This document shows positions 17,008-26,682 of a stretch of 54,280 bases of DNA, in pieces. Source of the DNA: Candidatus Methanoperedens sp. (GTDB taxonomy: Archaea > Halobacteriota > Methanosarcinia > Methanosarcinales > Methanoperedenaceae). Position numbers and translations under genes: made by a program. Each line of letters opens with the position of its first letter. Position 1 is the stretch's first letter. The notes under the pieces are model-generated. The model did no database searches and was not told the origin of the DNA. It worked only from the letters and a program-made list of their open reading frames with translations. The stretch spans positions 1 through 54,280 of the forward strand of contig JAPZAP010000110.1 of the NCBI GenBank assembly GCA_027460585.1. Direction: 5' to 3'.

Positions 17008-18555
17008 ATGGTAAAAAACAATAATGGAAGAATGGTTAATGGTCAGTCCAGCATGAACGCATACATCAAATCAGTCTGTGACATCATGCGCCGCGACAGG
17101 ACAAAAGGCGCCCTGGAGTACATTCCTGAACTTACCTGGATGATGTTCCTGCGAATACTGGATGAAAAAGAGCAGGAAGAAGAGTTAAAGTGCCAGGCAG
17201 TCGGAAAGTCGTTTACCCCCTCTCTAAAAGAACCATACAGATGGAGGGACTGGGGGAATACATACGGCAAGAAAAGAGTGGAACTGCAAAACAGCAAAAT
17301 GGGAGATTTCCTCAATTTTGTGAATAACGAATTGATTCCATACTTAAAATCATTCCAGGAAAAACCATCAGCAAACATAAAACAAAAGCTCATCTCGCAA
17401 ATCTTCAGGAACAACAACCAGACAAAACTTGCAAGTGAGACGAACCTGCTTGATGTTCTGGACAAAATAGACCATCTCACCTCAGAAAACATCGATGAAA
17501 CCCACCAGTTCCCGCTCTCGCAAATCTACGAAGGCTTGTTGTTAAAGATGGGTGAGAAAAACAATGACGGTGGGCAGTTCTTTACTCCAAGGGAAGTAAT
17601 CAGGGCGATGATTAGGGCAGTAAAGCCTGAAATAATCAAAGACGGCGCACCCGTAACGATCTATGACCCATGCTGCGGGACAGGCGGCTTCCTCGCCGAA
17701 AGTTATGCTTATTTTACTAATCCTGAACTATCAGGCAGAGAACTGAACGCAACTGAAATCGAACATTTAAAGCATGATGCTTTCTGGGGACTGGATAACA
17801 GCGACACAGCATTCCCGATCGCGCTGGCAAATTTAGTCCTGCACGGTATTGATTATCCCCATATCGGCTTGAAAAACACGCTCAGCGGCAGGGATACATA
17901 TATGGAGCTATTCGAAGGCGCACAAAGTAAATTTGATTACATATTCACAAATCCTCCTTTTGGAGGAAAAGAAGGGGAAGACGCCAAGACAAACTTTGTT
18001 TTCAAGACTGGCAATACCCAGATTTTGTTCATCCAGCATATTATAAACCATCTTGCGGATGGTGGAACATGTTCAATGGTTATCGATGAAGGAGTACTTT
18101 TCAGGACAAATGAACTGGCTTTTGTCCAGACAAAGAAAAAGCTGCTGGAAGAATGTAATTTGTGGTGTATCATAAGCTTGCCGCAGAACGCTTTCCTAAA
18201 TGCCGGCGCAGGTGTCAAGACGAACCTGTTATTCTTTACGAAAGGAAAGCCAACCCAAAAGGTCTGGTATTACGACATGTCTGATATCAAGATTCTAAAG
18301 AAAAACCCTCTGACGCTTAATAAATTCGATGACTTCCTGCACAGGCGCTGTTCTCCAAAAGAAGAAGATAAGATCAGTGAAAAAAGCTGGTTTATCGATA
18401 TAGAGACGATAAAAAGTAAAAATTATGACATAAAAGCTGTCAATCCCAATGTCAAAGAAAAAAGCATACCCAAGCCGGAAGAGCTTATCAAGATTATCGA
18501 GGATTCTCAAATTAAAATAAACGAGGGTTTAAAGAAATTGAAAGAGATTAGTTAA
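17008..18555 (+). CDS. hsdM: Type I restriction-modification DNA methyltransferase
   Basis: The 515 residues contain an N-terminal helical HsdM domain, then the adenine-N6 methyltransferase core: SAM-binding DPCCGTGGFLAES (220-232) and catalytic NPPF (315-318) in FTNPPFGGKEG. The protein methylates the site read by HsdS and protects the host. The C-terminal tail (KPEELIKIIEDSQIKINEGL) is a coiled-coil-like helix that meets HsdS. The start is ATG at 17008. It is about 200 bp downstream of the Fic gene, in a gap with short tandem words (gttgacg; ttgtcattta) and no clear gene. All three type I subunits look intact. Confidence 0.93.
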   Translation: MVKNNNGRMVNGQSSMNAYIKSVCDIMRRDRTKGALEYIPELTWMMFLRILDEKEQEEELKCQAVGKSFTPSLKEPYRWRDWGNTYGKKRVELQNSKMGDFLNFVNNELIPYLKSFQEKPSANIKQKLISQIFRNNNQTKLASETNLLDVLDKIDHLTSENIDETHQFPLSQIYEGLLLKMGEKNNDGGQFFTPREVIRAMIRAVKPEIIKDGAPVTIYDPCCGTGGFLAESYAYFTNPELSGRELNATEIEHLKHDAFWGLDNSDTAFPIALANLVLHGIDYPHIGLKNTLSGRDTYMELFEGAQSKFDYIFTNPPFGGKEGEDAKTNFVFKTGNTQILFIQHIINHLADGGTCSMVIDEGVLFRTNELAFVQTKKKLLEECNLWCIISLPQNAFLNAGAGVKTNLLFFTKGKPTQKVWYYDMSDIKILKKNPLTLNKFDDFLHRRCSPKEEDKISEKSWFIDIETIKSKNYDIKAVNPNVKEKSIPKPEELIKIIEDSQIKINEGLKKLKEIS

Positions 18556-18692
18556 GAGGTCTATAAAGATTGGATTGAGACAATGGACAAAACTAAAATG
18601 AAGAGGCAAGGGTAATCTGTGGAATCAATAATGTTTTTATTTAAAATTATGAAACCGAAAAAACAAAAAAATGGTCTAAATTTTAGGTGTCT

Positions 18693-19988
18693 ATGAACTT
18701 CATCCATGCCAGCGATCTCCATCTCGGCTATGCGCAATACGGCCTCGAAGAGCGCTTCCGTGACTACGCCCGCGCGTTCCAGTCAGTCATTAAATATGCC
18801 ATTGACCACAAAGCAGAATTCATACTGATCTCAGGCGACCTTTTCCACAAGCGAAATATTAATGCGCCTACGTATTTGCAGGCATACAAAGTGCTTCTGG
18901 AACTCAAGGAAAGAAGCCCGTCCACGCAGGTTTATGCTATTGAGGGAAATCATGACCTTGCTTTTCACCAGGACGGAAAAAGCTGGCTAGAGATACTGAA
19001 TTCCCAGGGTCTGCTAAGACTCCTCAGGCTAAAAGAAGCGGATGGTGTGAAGCTCATGGGAGATCATGTGGAACTTGATAATGTCCGCATATTCGGGGTA
19101 AGATACATCGGCGCCAATACCGCCTCTTCAATCCAGCAGATAGCGGATGAAATTAAAAAAATCGAGGCCGGACATGGTAAGAAATATACGATCCTGATGA
19201 TGCATTTTGGCATGGAAGGGCAGGTCAGGCAGGCTGAGGCTGGCGAAATCCCATATAGTTCGCTGATGCCATTGAGGGAAGTTGTGGATTACCTTGCGTT
19301 GGGGCATTATCATATGCAATACGAGATGGACGGCTGGATATTCAATCCCGGAAGTATTGAAATGATATCCATGAACGAGTACGGGCTGCCCAAAGGTTTC
19401 TATCATGTCAAAGACAGCGGCGCAAAACTCATAACGCCGGTGACGCGAGGTATCAGGAGAATAAAACTGGATATAAGCGGAATTGAAACGCCAGATGCGC
19501 TTTATTCAAGCATTAATAACCTGCTGGAACGACAGACATCTAACCTTTCCGATAATAAACCCATTGTCGAACTTCTGCTTTACGGGGAATTGAGTTTTCC
19601 AAAATCGGATATCGATATCGACAAGATCAGGAAAATGCTTGAAGAAGAGTTCAAACCCCTATCAAGTGAAGTGAAAATAGAGAAAACCAATTCACAATAT
19701 GCCGTCAATCCTGGCGATGTGAGAGGACTATCACGAGAGCAGATCGAACTTCGGGTTTTTTCGGAACAGGTTAAGCTTGACACCAGGTACAGGGATAATG
19801 CGGATGCTATCGTTAATACCATGATCGAGGTTAAAAAGAAAGCTGCTGCGGGAATTGAAGAAGGTGAAATAAGGGCTGATCTTCGATGGTGCTTTGAGAA
19901 AGTCTGCTCGCCGACATCTGATACCGTTAAGAAAGGTGAGAAAACACAGACATCGCAGCAGACGCTGCTTTCACGCATGGGGGACTAA
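18693..19988 (+). CDS. mre11: Mre11-type DNA repair nuclease
   Basis: The phosphodiesterase core shows all metal-binding motifs: HASDLHLG, GDLFHKR, GNHDLAFH, MMHFG and GHYHM (about residues 8, 50, 88, 173 and 206, counted from a GTG at 18687). I prefer the ATG at 18693 because aggtg (18685-18689) fits as its ribosome site; the GTG overlaps that signal. The protein cuts DNA ends with Rad50. The C-terminus ends QTLLSRMGD, a short conserved tail after a helical Rad50-binding stretch. It is first of the mre11-rad50-nurA operon; the rad50 ATG overlaps its stop by one base. Confidence 0.92.
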   Translation: MNFIHASDLHLGYAQYGLEERFRDYARAFQSVIKYAIDHKAEFILISGDLFHKRNINAPTYLQAYKVLLELKERSPSTQVYAIEGNHDLAFHQDGKSWLEILNSQGLLRLLRLKEADGVKLMGDHVELDNVRIFGVRYIGANTASSIQQIADEIKKIEAGHGKKYTILMMHFGMEGQVRQAEAGEIPYSSLMPLREVVDYLALGHYHMQYEMDGWIFNPGSIEMISMNEYGLPKGFYHVKDSGAKLITPVTRGIRRIKLDISGIETPDALYSSINNLLERQTSNLSDNKPIVELLLYGELSFPKSDIDIDKIRKMLEEEFKPLSSEVKIEKTNSQYAVNPGDVRGLSREQIELRVFSEQVKLDTRYRDNADAIVNTMIEVKKKAAAGIEEGEIRADLRWCFEKVCSPTSDTVKKGEKTQTSQQTLLSRMGD

Positions 19989-22900
19989 TGCTGATAAAAT
20001 CCCTTGAACTTAAGAACATAAAGTCCTATTCCAATGAGACCATTGACTTTTTTGAGGGCATAAACGGCATCTGCGGTGAGAACGGGCACGGGAAAACGAC
20101 TATTCTTGAGGCAATTGGCTTTGTGCTATTTGATTTCTTGCCTTTTAATAATGCGGATTTCCTGCGCCATGGTGAAAAATCAGGTGTTGTGTCTGTAACT
20201 GTGGAAGGAAAAGATGAGGTAGAATATACGATATCCAGGAAGATCGGAAGTGGTAGCGACTATTTCATAAGAACGCCGGTAGGTGAAATAAAAGGAAAGA
20301 AGGATGTTCAGGCATGGCTTGCAGGGAATCTTTTCCGTAGCATCAAGTCGGAAGAAGAACTGCCATCGCTGTTTGAGAATGCGATAGGTGTACCGCAAGG
20401 CACGTTCACGACCGCTTTTCTTGAGGCTGCAAGGAACAGGAAAATAATATTTGATAATATTTTGAAGGTCGAAGAATACAAGACCGCATTTGATAATTTG
20501 CTCCCGGTAGTGAATGCGATCAAGAAGACCATCGAGGAAATTGAGAGAGAGATCATCCCGCTGGCAACCCGCACGGAAAAATATCCTGAATTGAAAACTG
20601 AAAAAGAGTCGATGCAAACTGAAATCGATAGATTGAAAAAAGAGATTAATGAAATAAATATCAGGATATCGGCGCTTGCCCTGAAAAAAAAGGATCTGAC
20701 AGAAAAAAAGGCGCAGCTGGATGCTCTTAATACTCAGATCGCAAATGAACGAATCCATCTTGCAGGTCTTTCAAACCAGCTTCAAAAGGCGCGCTCTGAC
20801 CTCGCGCGAGCAAAATCTGCAAAGGATGTCATCAATGAACTTGACACAACTGAAAAGAAGTTCCATAAAGAGACGGGGAAGCTAAAAGAACTCAATACAT
20901 CACGCGTAGGACGAGATAAATTAAAAGATAAGTATGCAAAGATCGAGCTTGAAATTAGCCGCCTTAATGAAAAAAATGAGCGCATAAAAATATTGTCTAT
21001 CGAAAACGAGGGACTTGAAGAAGGCGAGAAACTCCTTATTCCGAAAATAGAGGCTGCGCGCCAGCTTGAAGAATCGATACAATTCCTTCAAAAAGAACTG
21101 AAAGACCCGATGACCGACATTATTTCGCGCTTATCAAACCTTCGCGAGAAATCGGCGCTTATCGAGAATATGAAACAGGAGATCGAGCGGCAAAACCAGA
21201 AGATATCAACACTTTTGCCATTAAAAAACAAACAGGTCGAACTTGAGAACAGGATCAAAGAATTGAAAGATATCGAAAAATCATTGATGAATCTTTCCCA
21301 GGAAATATCAGCTTTAAGAGAAAAGGAAGTTCTTGCCGAAAAACTTCGTGATGAGATCATTCGCCTCGAAGCAAGAAAAAATGAACTTTCTCCAGCAATG
21401 GAAAATCAAAAAGCCCTTTCTGACGAGATAAAAAAATTGTCAACCCTGCTTGAATCACTAACTGCTATTAATTTTCAATTAAAGACGGCGCATGAAAAAG
21501 AAGGGCGTGCAAAAACAATCAAAGCTGAGATAACAAAGCTTGAAACAGAGATCACTTCTCTTATGCCGCTTGCTGAAAAGCAGATTGCCCTTGAACAGAC
21601 TCATCAGGAGCTTAACAGTAAGCATGCTGTTGTAAAATCCTCAATTACACAGACAAAGAAAAATATGAAGCTTGCAGGAACTCAGGGCATCTGTCCGATA
21701 TTAAATGGCGTCAAATGTTCCTCAGTAAGTGATTTTAATAAATATTTCATTGACGAGATCGATCTGAAGAACAGGGAGTTGGAAGAGTTAGAAACAAGTT
21801 TGGAAAACAACAAAAAGGAACTTGATAAACTCGATGATCCACAAAAAAAGACACAGGAAAAACTTGTGCTTATCGCCTCAAGAAAAAAGGATCTTGAACT
21901 ATATAAAGAAATAGAAAAAGAGCTTGACTCAATCCGGGAAAAACTGGATTCCCTATCCTCATCAACCGGGGCATTAACAGGAAGCGACGAGGAACTCAAA
22001 GAGATATCACAAAACCTTCGCTCCAGGAAAAAGGAATTTGATGACCTCACAAAATCCGTCACTGAATTTCAAAATATTACAGCATTGGCAGGATCAAAAA
22101 ATAAAGACCTTGAAGATCTGACGGATATTCCTTCAGGACTTATTGGATTACAGGAAAAATTAGCCGCAATAAACGAAAAATTCAACCTTGATATCGAGAT
22201 CAATTCTGTCAATAATCACCTTGATACTGTTGTTTCAGAGATCAAATCAAGCGAAAAAGACCTGAAATATCTCAATAACCCTGTGCAGCAAATTGCCATC
22301 ATTGAAAACCTCATAGCTTCAAAGAGATCAGATATTGAATCCCACAAAGACATTCCGCAATTGATCGATGATTGTTTGAATCAACTCGATGAACTCAATC
22401 TAAAGTTCCATTTGAAAGAATCATTAAAGGGCGAAAAAGGTGAGATCGAACTTGTTGACAAATTGATATACGAAAAAGAGCAAGAACTAAAATCACTTGC
22501 ATCCCCCGATAAGCAATTTGACGCCTTGAATGAAAACATCAAGAAAAACCTTAAGGAACTGAAAACTCTCGAAAAAGTACCGGAACTTCGGGATTCGACC
22601 AATAAGGAACGAGATGCATTGATTCAAAATCTCTCAAAATTCGAAGGCCTTGATGAAAATATAGCCTCGGTTGAGGAAATCATAAATAAACTTGAATCGC
22701 TGCATAATAAATATCTGCAAGCTCTGCCGCTTGCTTCCAAATTCGATGAATATACACAAGAAACGCTGGGATTTGAAAATACGATCGCTGTGACGGGAGC
22801 ATCGTTAAAAAAATTGATTAATAACCATGAGGCGATTTCAAAAGAATTCAGGGAATCCGATCTTGATGAAACTACCATAAAACTTGATGACCTTGGAAAA

Positions 22901-23509
22901 TCCGCAAGCGGGATGATGGAAGCCGTAAAACAGAACAATAAGAATCTTCAAAAAATAGCAAAGGAACTTTTACTTATGGAAGGCATCCTCATCAAAATAA
23001 AGGAAAACCAAAGAAATCTTGAAAAGGAAAAAGATTTCCTATCGTTCTCGAATTTCATCCGCGATACAATCAAATCCTCTTCTGAATTCGTGATAAACGA
23101 ATTTATCGGGGAAATAAGCAGCGAAGCCAACAATATCTATTGCGAAATAATGGATGACCACAGCGCGTCCCTGAAATGGGCAAATGATTATGATATCAGG
23201 ATCGAGTCTGGCGGTGAAATTTGCACATTCAAGCAATTAAGCGGCGGAGAACGCATGAGTGCAGCGCTTTCCGTTCGCCTTGCACTCTTAAAATCCCTTT
23301 CCAACTGCGATTTCGTTTTCCTTGATGAGCCCACGCAGAACATGGATGAGATACGGCGAGAGAACCTGTCCGAGCAAATCACAAAGATCAAAGGATTCAA
23401 ACAGGTTTTTGTGATATCCCATGATGATACTTTCAACGAGAAATATTCGCATGTGATAAAAGTACAGAAGATCAACGGGGAAAGCAGGGTTGAATCATGC
23501 TTGACTTGA
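19988..23509 (+). CDS. rad50: Rad50-type SMC-like ATPase
   Basis: At 1173 residues this is longer than usual archaeal Rad50 (near 900). It has a Walker A GENGHGKT at 30-37, two long coiled-coil arms, the signature LSGGERMSAAL near 1083 and a Walker B FVFLDEPTQNMD near 1106. The apex at 569-577 reads CPILNGVKC, so the usual zinc hook CxxC is replaced by a wider C-x7-C pair. Similar CP-spaced hooks are known in some SMC-like nuclease partners, but zinc binding here is not certain. Rad50 bridges and opens DNA for Mre11. It overlaps nurA by 13 bp. Confidence 0.92.
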   Translation: MLIKSLELKNIKSYSNETIDFFEGINGICGENGHGKTTILEAIGFVLFDFLPFNNADFLRHGEKSGVVSVTVEGKDEVEYTISRKIGSGSDYFIRTPVGEIKGKKDVQAWLAGNLFRSIKSEEELPSLFENAIGVPQGTFTTAFLEAARNRKIIFDNILKVEEYKTAFDNLLPVVNAIKKTIEEIEREIIPLATRTEKYPELKTEKESMQTEIDRLKKEINEINIRISALALKKKDLTEKKAQLDALNTQIANERIHLAGLSNQLQKARSDLARAKSAKDVINELDTTEKKFHKETGKLKELNTSRVGRDKLKDKYAKIELEISRLNEKNERIKILSIENEGLEEGEKLLIPKIEAARQLEESIQFLQKELKDPMTDIISRLSNLREKSALIENMKQEIERQNQKISTLLPLKNKQVELENRIKELKDIEKSLMNLSQEISALREKEVLAEKLRDEIIRLEARKNELSPAMENQKALSDEIKKLSTLLESLTAINFQLKTAHEKEGRAKTIKAEITKLETEITSLMPLAEKQIALEQTHQELNSKHAVVKSSITQTKKNMKLAGTQGICPILNGVKCSSVSDFNKYFIDEIDLKNRELEELETSLENNKKELDKLDDPQKKTQEKLVLIASRKKDLELYKEIEKELDSIREKLDSLSSSTGALTGSDEELKEISQNLRSRKKEFDDLTKSVTEFQNITALAGSKNKDLEDLTDIPSGLIGLQEKLAAINEKFNLDIEINSVNNHLDTVVSEIKSSEKDLKYLNNPVQQIAIIENLIASKRSDIESHKDIPQLIDDCLNQLDELNLKFHLKESLKGEKGEIELVDKLIYEKEQELKSLASPDKQFDALNENIKKNLKELKTLEKVPELRDSTNKERDALIQNLSKFEGLDENIASVEEIINKLESLHNKYLQALPLASKFDEYTQETLGFENTIAVTGASLKKLINNHEAISKEFRESDLDETTIKLDDLGKSASGMMEAVKQNNKNLQKIAKELLLMEGILIKIKENQRNLEKEKDFLSFSNFIRDTIKSSSEFVINEFIGEISSEANNIYCEIMDDHSASLKWANDYDIRIESGGEICTFKQLSGGERMSAALSVRLALLKSLSNCDFVFLDEPTQNMDEIRRENLSEQITKIKGFKQVFVISHDDTFNEKYSHVIKVQKINGESRVESCLT

Positions 23510-24645
23510 AAAATATCTCTCTTCAATTCGATGAGAAACTTTCAGCGATAAAATCCTATGATGTTGAGCGCTCTGAATTGACCCTTGAATACAGGGCGCA
23601 GCTTGAAAAAATGAAAATACTCGATCCCGCCCTGAATGAAAAACTTCCTCCTTACAGCGGCGCAAAATTTCTCGAAACGGGAAAGCTCATCCACACGTTC
23701 CCGTTTAACTGGAAAAATCGGATTGAATCGATGGAGTGGGTGGATTCGGTTCTATCAGGCGTTCCTGTGGGAGCAGTTGATGGGAGCCAGATATATTCTG
23801 ATAAGAATTATGAGATACCACTTGCAGTCATACAGATATCCAGGATATTTAACAGGCATACCAGTGACCGTGATTACAGCCAGGATACGGATGCCATGAT
23901 AATCACGCCGGATGAGTTCGAGGCTGCAAGCGTTTATTCTTTTGGCAGCGAATATATTGATGCGCGACGGTTTTCGATGGAATGCGAAGGGATCATCCGC
24001 TTAATGAACGACCACAAAAGTCTTTTCATACTGCTTGACGGCGCCCTTATTCAATCTCACATAAATGTCCTCAACAAGAACATCCGGGACATTTATATAA
24101 AAGCGATCACAAAGCTTCTTGATTCGTGTGAAAAAACACGAAATCCCTTAATTGGTTTCATCGATACAACCATGCCCAGGGACATTACGTTGATGATGCA
24201 TCATCTTTTAGGATTGAAAAAAAGTAAATTATCAGATACGCACATTTTTTCAAATATGCTATGGGGAGAACGGACAGCGGCATTTCTCTGCAACCGTGAT
24301 GACAGGCGCGGCGAGGAGGCACGGTCAGTTCTTGACAATTACGGCAGATTCAAGAGTGAGATAGCGTTTTGTTACATGCGGCTGGGAAGCGGTCTTCCTG
24401 TGCGCATAGAATTTCCGGCATGGGTTCATAAGGAAGGGTTGATTGATAAAATAGCAGACATAATCAGGGCGCAATGTGTCATTCGCGGCAATTATCCCGA
24501 TATATTGATGCGGGCGCATGATGCCTGTGTGATCAGGACGGGTGAACATGATCTCTTTTACGGGATGCTTGAAAATTTCTGCAAAGTTCATGGGATCAAG
24601 ATACACAGGAGCGCAAAGGATTTTCACAAACGTATGAACAGGTGA
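23497..24645 (+). CDS. nurA: NurA 5'-3' nuclease
   Basis: This 382-residue protein matches NurA, the nuclease that works with HerA to resect DNA ends in archaea. The catalytic motifs are GAVDGSQIY (aspartate 95), FILLDGALI (aspartate 181) and GFIDTT (aspartate 223), all present. The N-terminal region is helical. It begins inside the end of rad50 by 13 bp, indicating coupled translation. The physical partner herA is 2.2 kb away because of the DUF1016 insertion. Confidence 0.9.
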   Translation: MLDLKNISLQFDEKLSAIKSYDVERSELTLEYRAQLEKMKILDPALNEKLPPYSGAKFLETGKLIHTFPFNWKNRIESMEWVDSVLSGVPVGAVDGSQIYSDKNYEIPLAVIQISRIFNRHTSDRDYSQDTDAMIITPDEFEAASVYSFGSEYIDARRFSMECEGIIRLMNDHKSLFILLDGALIQSHINVLNKNIRDIYIKAITKLLDSCEKTRNPLIGFIDTTMPRDITLMMHHLLGLKKSKLSDTHIFSNMLWGERTAAFLCNRDDRRGEEARSVLDNYGRFKSEIAFCYMRLGSGLPVRIEFPAWVHKEGLIDKIADIIRAQCVIRGNYPDILMRAHDACVIRTGEHDLFYGMLENFCKVHGIKIHRSAKDFHKRMNR

Positions 24646-24649
24646 TTAC

Positions 24650-25165
24650 ATGGCAATTGGAGAAATAATAAAGGTCGAGGATGCACAGACTTATGTGGTG
24701 AAAGTACCGCCCGATGCTAAGAAAGAACGCATAGGCAGGTTTGTAAAAATAACAAAAGATGACGGGTTTATAGTTGGTGTGATAAAGAACATCACAAATT
24801 CAATACGCGAAGACCTCATTCCATATATTGAACCTGATATGGCGCCCAAGTATGCTCCTTTTAATGAGGATTTCAGGAACAGCTATTATGTTCTTCACGG
24901 ACTTGGAACGATATGCAGCGGGATCATAAAATACTATGTTGATTCACCTCCCGATGCCAGGGACAAGGTTGAGATCCTGGGCAATGAGGAACTGAGATCA
25001 TTTCATACCAAGGATGGAAAGCCGTGTATTGCATATTTTAACACGAACCGCGAACTTCCGGTGAATGTTCTTCTTTCCATGCTTGACCATGTCGAGGCGG
25101 CATATCCTGAATGTGGGGCGATGCTGAAGCTTGTTAAGAAATATATCAGGAGGGATTTACATTAG
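24650..25165 (+). CDS. Small HAS-barrel-like protein of the NurA-HerA operon
   Basis: The protein has 171 residues and starts 5 bases after nurA. Its first half (VEDAQTYVVKVPPDAKKERI, then FVKITKDDGFIVGVIKNI) is a small beta-barrel of the HAS type found at the N-terminus of HerA/FtsK-like ATPases. The second half is helical. Similar small proteins occur between nurA and herA in euryarchaea. It may bind or load HerA, which is an inference from position and fold. No catalytic motif is visible. Confidence 0.65.
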   Translation: MAIGEIIKVEDAQTYVVKVPPDAKKERIGRFVKITKDDGFIVGVIKNITNSIREDLIPYIEPDMAPKYAPFNEDFRNSYYVLHGLGTICSGIIKYYVDSPPDARDKVEILGNEELRSFHTKDGKPCIAYFNTNRELPVNVLLSMLDHVEAAYPECGAMLKLVKKYIRRDLH

Positions 25166-25191
25166 TCATCTTTCCAAATTTAGTCTAAATA

Positions 25192-25251
25192 GAACACGGA
25201 TGACGCGGATTGCGCGGATTTTCACAGATATGCGCGCATCTGCATCATCCG
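25192..25251. repeat. CGGATGACG-type repeat, left of DUF1016 gene
   Basis: The array begins gaacacggatgacgcggatt and goes on with gcgcggattttcacagat and a partly complementary tail (atgcgcgcatctgcatcatc). CGGAT words recur with about 10-base spacing. The same core, with a ..ttttcacggatccg.. centre, is found right of the DUF1016 gene (26530-26580) and in the VWA operon (45574-45640). The inverted half here is more decayed. It lies in the 138-bp gap between the HAS-like gene and the DUF1016 gene. Confidence 0.75.
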
Positions 25252-25303
25252 AGCTTCATTATCAGCAGTTAATATTTAGCAGAAAGACGCAGGTGCTGAC
25301 ATT

Positions 25304-26407
25304 ATGAAGAAACAATCTGAAAAGATGGAAATTGTTACAGTCACAAATACTCAAGATATGGTCAGCAGACCTGAAACTATGGCTCTCTTGAGCGATATCC
25401 GTTCACTCATAGAAGCTGCGCGAATGCGTGTATCTACAACAGCGAACGTAGAAATGGTATTGCTCTACTGGCATATAGGAGATTGTATCCTGAAAGATAT
25501 TCTCCGCATGGAACGTGCCGATTACGGGAAACAGATTGTCCAGACACTGTCTGGAAAATTGATAGTGGAATACGGACGAGGCTATAGCAGAACCAACCTC
25601 TTTCATATGATCCAATTTGCAGAGGTTTTTAGAAATCTGAAAATTGTCCAGACATTGACTGGACAATTGGGCTGGAGCCATTTCGTGCAGATAATTGCTC
25701 TTGATGACCCGCTGAAGCGCGATTTTTATGCTGAAATGTGTAGAATCGAACGCTGGAGCACCCGGACCCTCCATGCAAAGATACAGGGCATGCTCTATGA
25801 GCGAACTGCCCTCTCAAAAAAATCTGAAAAACTCATTAAGCAGGATATAACCACACTTCGCGAGGAAGACCTTATGACTCCTGATCTTGTGTTTCGCGAT
25901 CCGTATTTTCTTGATTTTCTTGGCTTATCTGATTCATTCAGCGAGCACGATCTGGAATGTGCTATCCTCCGGGAACTTGAACGGTTTTTGCTGGAACTTG
26001 GAACGGATTTTACATTTGCAGCGCGCCAGAAGAGGATTATCATAGATAATGAAGACTATTATCTCGACCTGCTGTTTTATCATAGAGGGATGCGTCGTTT
26101 GGTGGCGATAGAACTCAAACTTGGCAAATTCCAGGCACAAGACAAGGGGCAAATGGAACTTTACCTGCGTTGGCTGGATAGATATGAGAAGCGCATGGGA
26201 GAGGAAAGTCCGCTGGGGTTGATACTGTGCGCAGAAAAGACGGCAGAGCATGTTGAGCTTTTACAACTGGAAAATACAGGGATACGAGTCGCTGAATATT
26301 TGACTGAGCTCCCTCCGCGAATATTGCTAGAAGGTAAACTTCATGAGGCAATCCGCATAGCACGCGAACAGATTGCAGTTCATGATGTTAAAAGGCTGGA
26401 GGAATGA
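25304..26407 (+). CDS. DUF1016 (YhcG-type) PDDEXK nuclease
   Basis: The 367 residues show the DUF1016 layout. An N-terminal helical domain has VEMVLLYWHIGDCI and YGRGYSRTNLFHMIQFAEVF, the segment LGWSHFVQIIALDDPLKR follows, and the C-terminal PDDEXK core has DYYLDLLFYHRGMRRLVAIE and LKLGKF (residues about 252-275: D, E, K present). Such proteins are abundant in islands and are thought to be structure-specific or defence-related nucleases; no firm role is known. It is not part of the conserved repair operon. Repeats lie on both sides (25192-25251 and 26460-26640), so it probably arrived as an insertion that separated herA from nurA. Confidence 0.88.
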   Translation: MKKQSEKMEIVTVTNTQDMVSRPETMALLSDIRSLIEAARMRVSTTANVEMVLLYWHIGDCILKDILRMERADYGKQIVQTLSGKLIVEYGRGYSRTNLFHMIQFAEVFRNLKIVQTLTGQLGWSHFVQIIALDDPLKRDFYAEMCRIERWSTRTLHAKIQGMLYERTALSKKSEKLIKQDITTLREEDLMTPDLVFRDPYFLDFLGLSDSFSEHDLECAILRELERFLLELGTDFTFAARQKRIIIDNEDYYLDLLFYHRGMRRLVAIELKLGKFQAQDKGQMELYLRWLDRYEKRMGEESPLGLILCAEKTAEHVELLQLENTGIRVAEYLTELPPRILLEGKLHEAIRIAREQIAVHDVKRLEE

Positions 26408-26682
26408 ACATAAACATCGGAAATTCAACTTATTCTGGAAATGGTCAGATCAAATCACCACAAAGTAAGCAAAAATCGCAAAGCTCTGCAATCCCTGCAA
26501 ACAAGCATGAAACGGCGCGGCCATCACGACGAGGAACACGGATTGCGCGGATTTTCACGGATCCGCGCGTATCCGCGTTCTATCGTAATCCATCTGCGTT
26601 TATCTGCGTTTATCTGCGGCTAATATTCGTTTCATTGAGCGATAGAATCCAGGAAATTCAATTTAAACTATTCCCCATAATT
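26408..26682. repeat. Composite repeat block right of DUF1016 gene
   Basis: The block contains, in order: a GCAAAG array (caccacaaagtaagcaaaaa, then tcgcaaagctct), a CGGAT hairpin (gaacacggattgcgcggatt, then ttcacggatccgcgcgtatc), a CTGCGTTTAT array (26589-26617) and the tail ctaatattcgtttcattgag. The same parts, in nearly the same neighbourhood but differently ordered, make up 45363-45690. The frames that run through it are repeat translations, not genes. With the GTTCGT element it fills the gap up to herA. Confidence 0.8.

Noticed and set aside
16790-17014. 75-codon frame between fic and hsdM
   Set aside because: It starts inside fic in another frame and is made of short tandem words (RLTQELTERLTQ; LSFNLSFRLSF); perhaps a remnant of a longer C-terminus, but not a supported gene.
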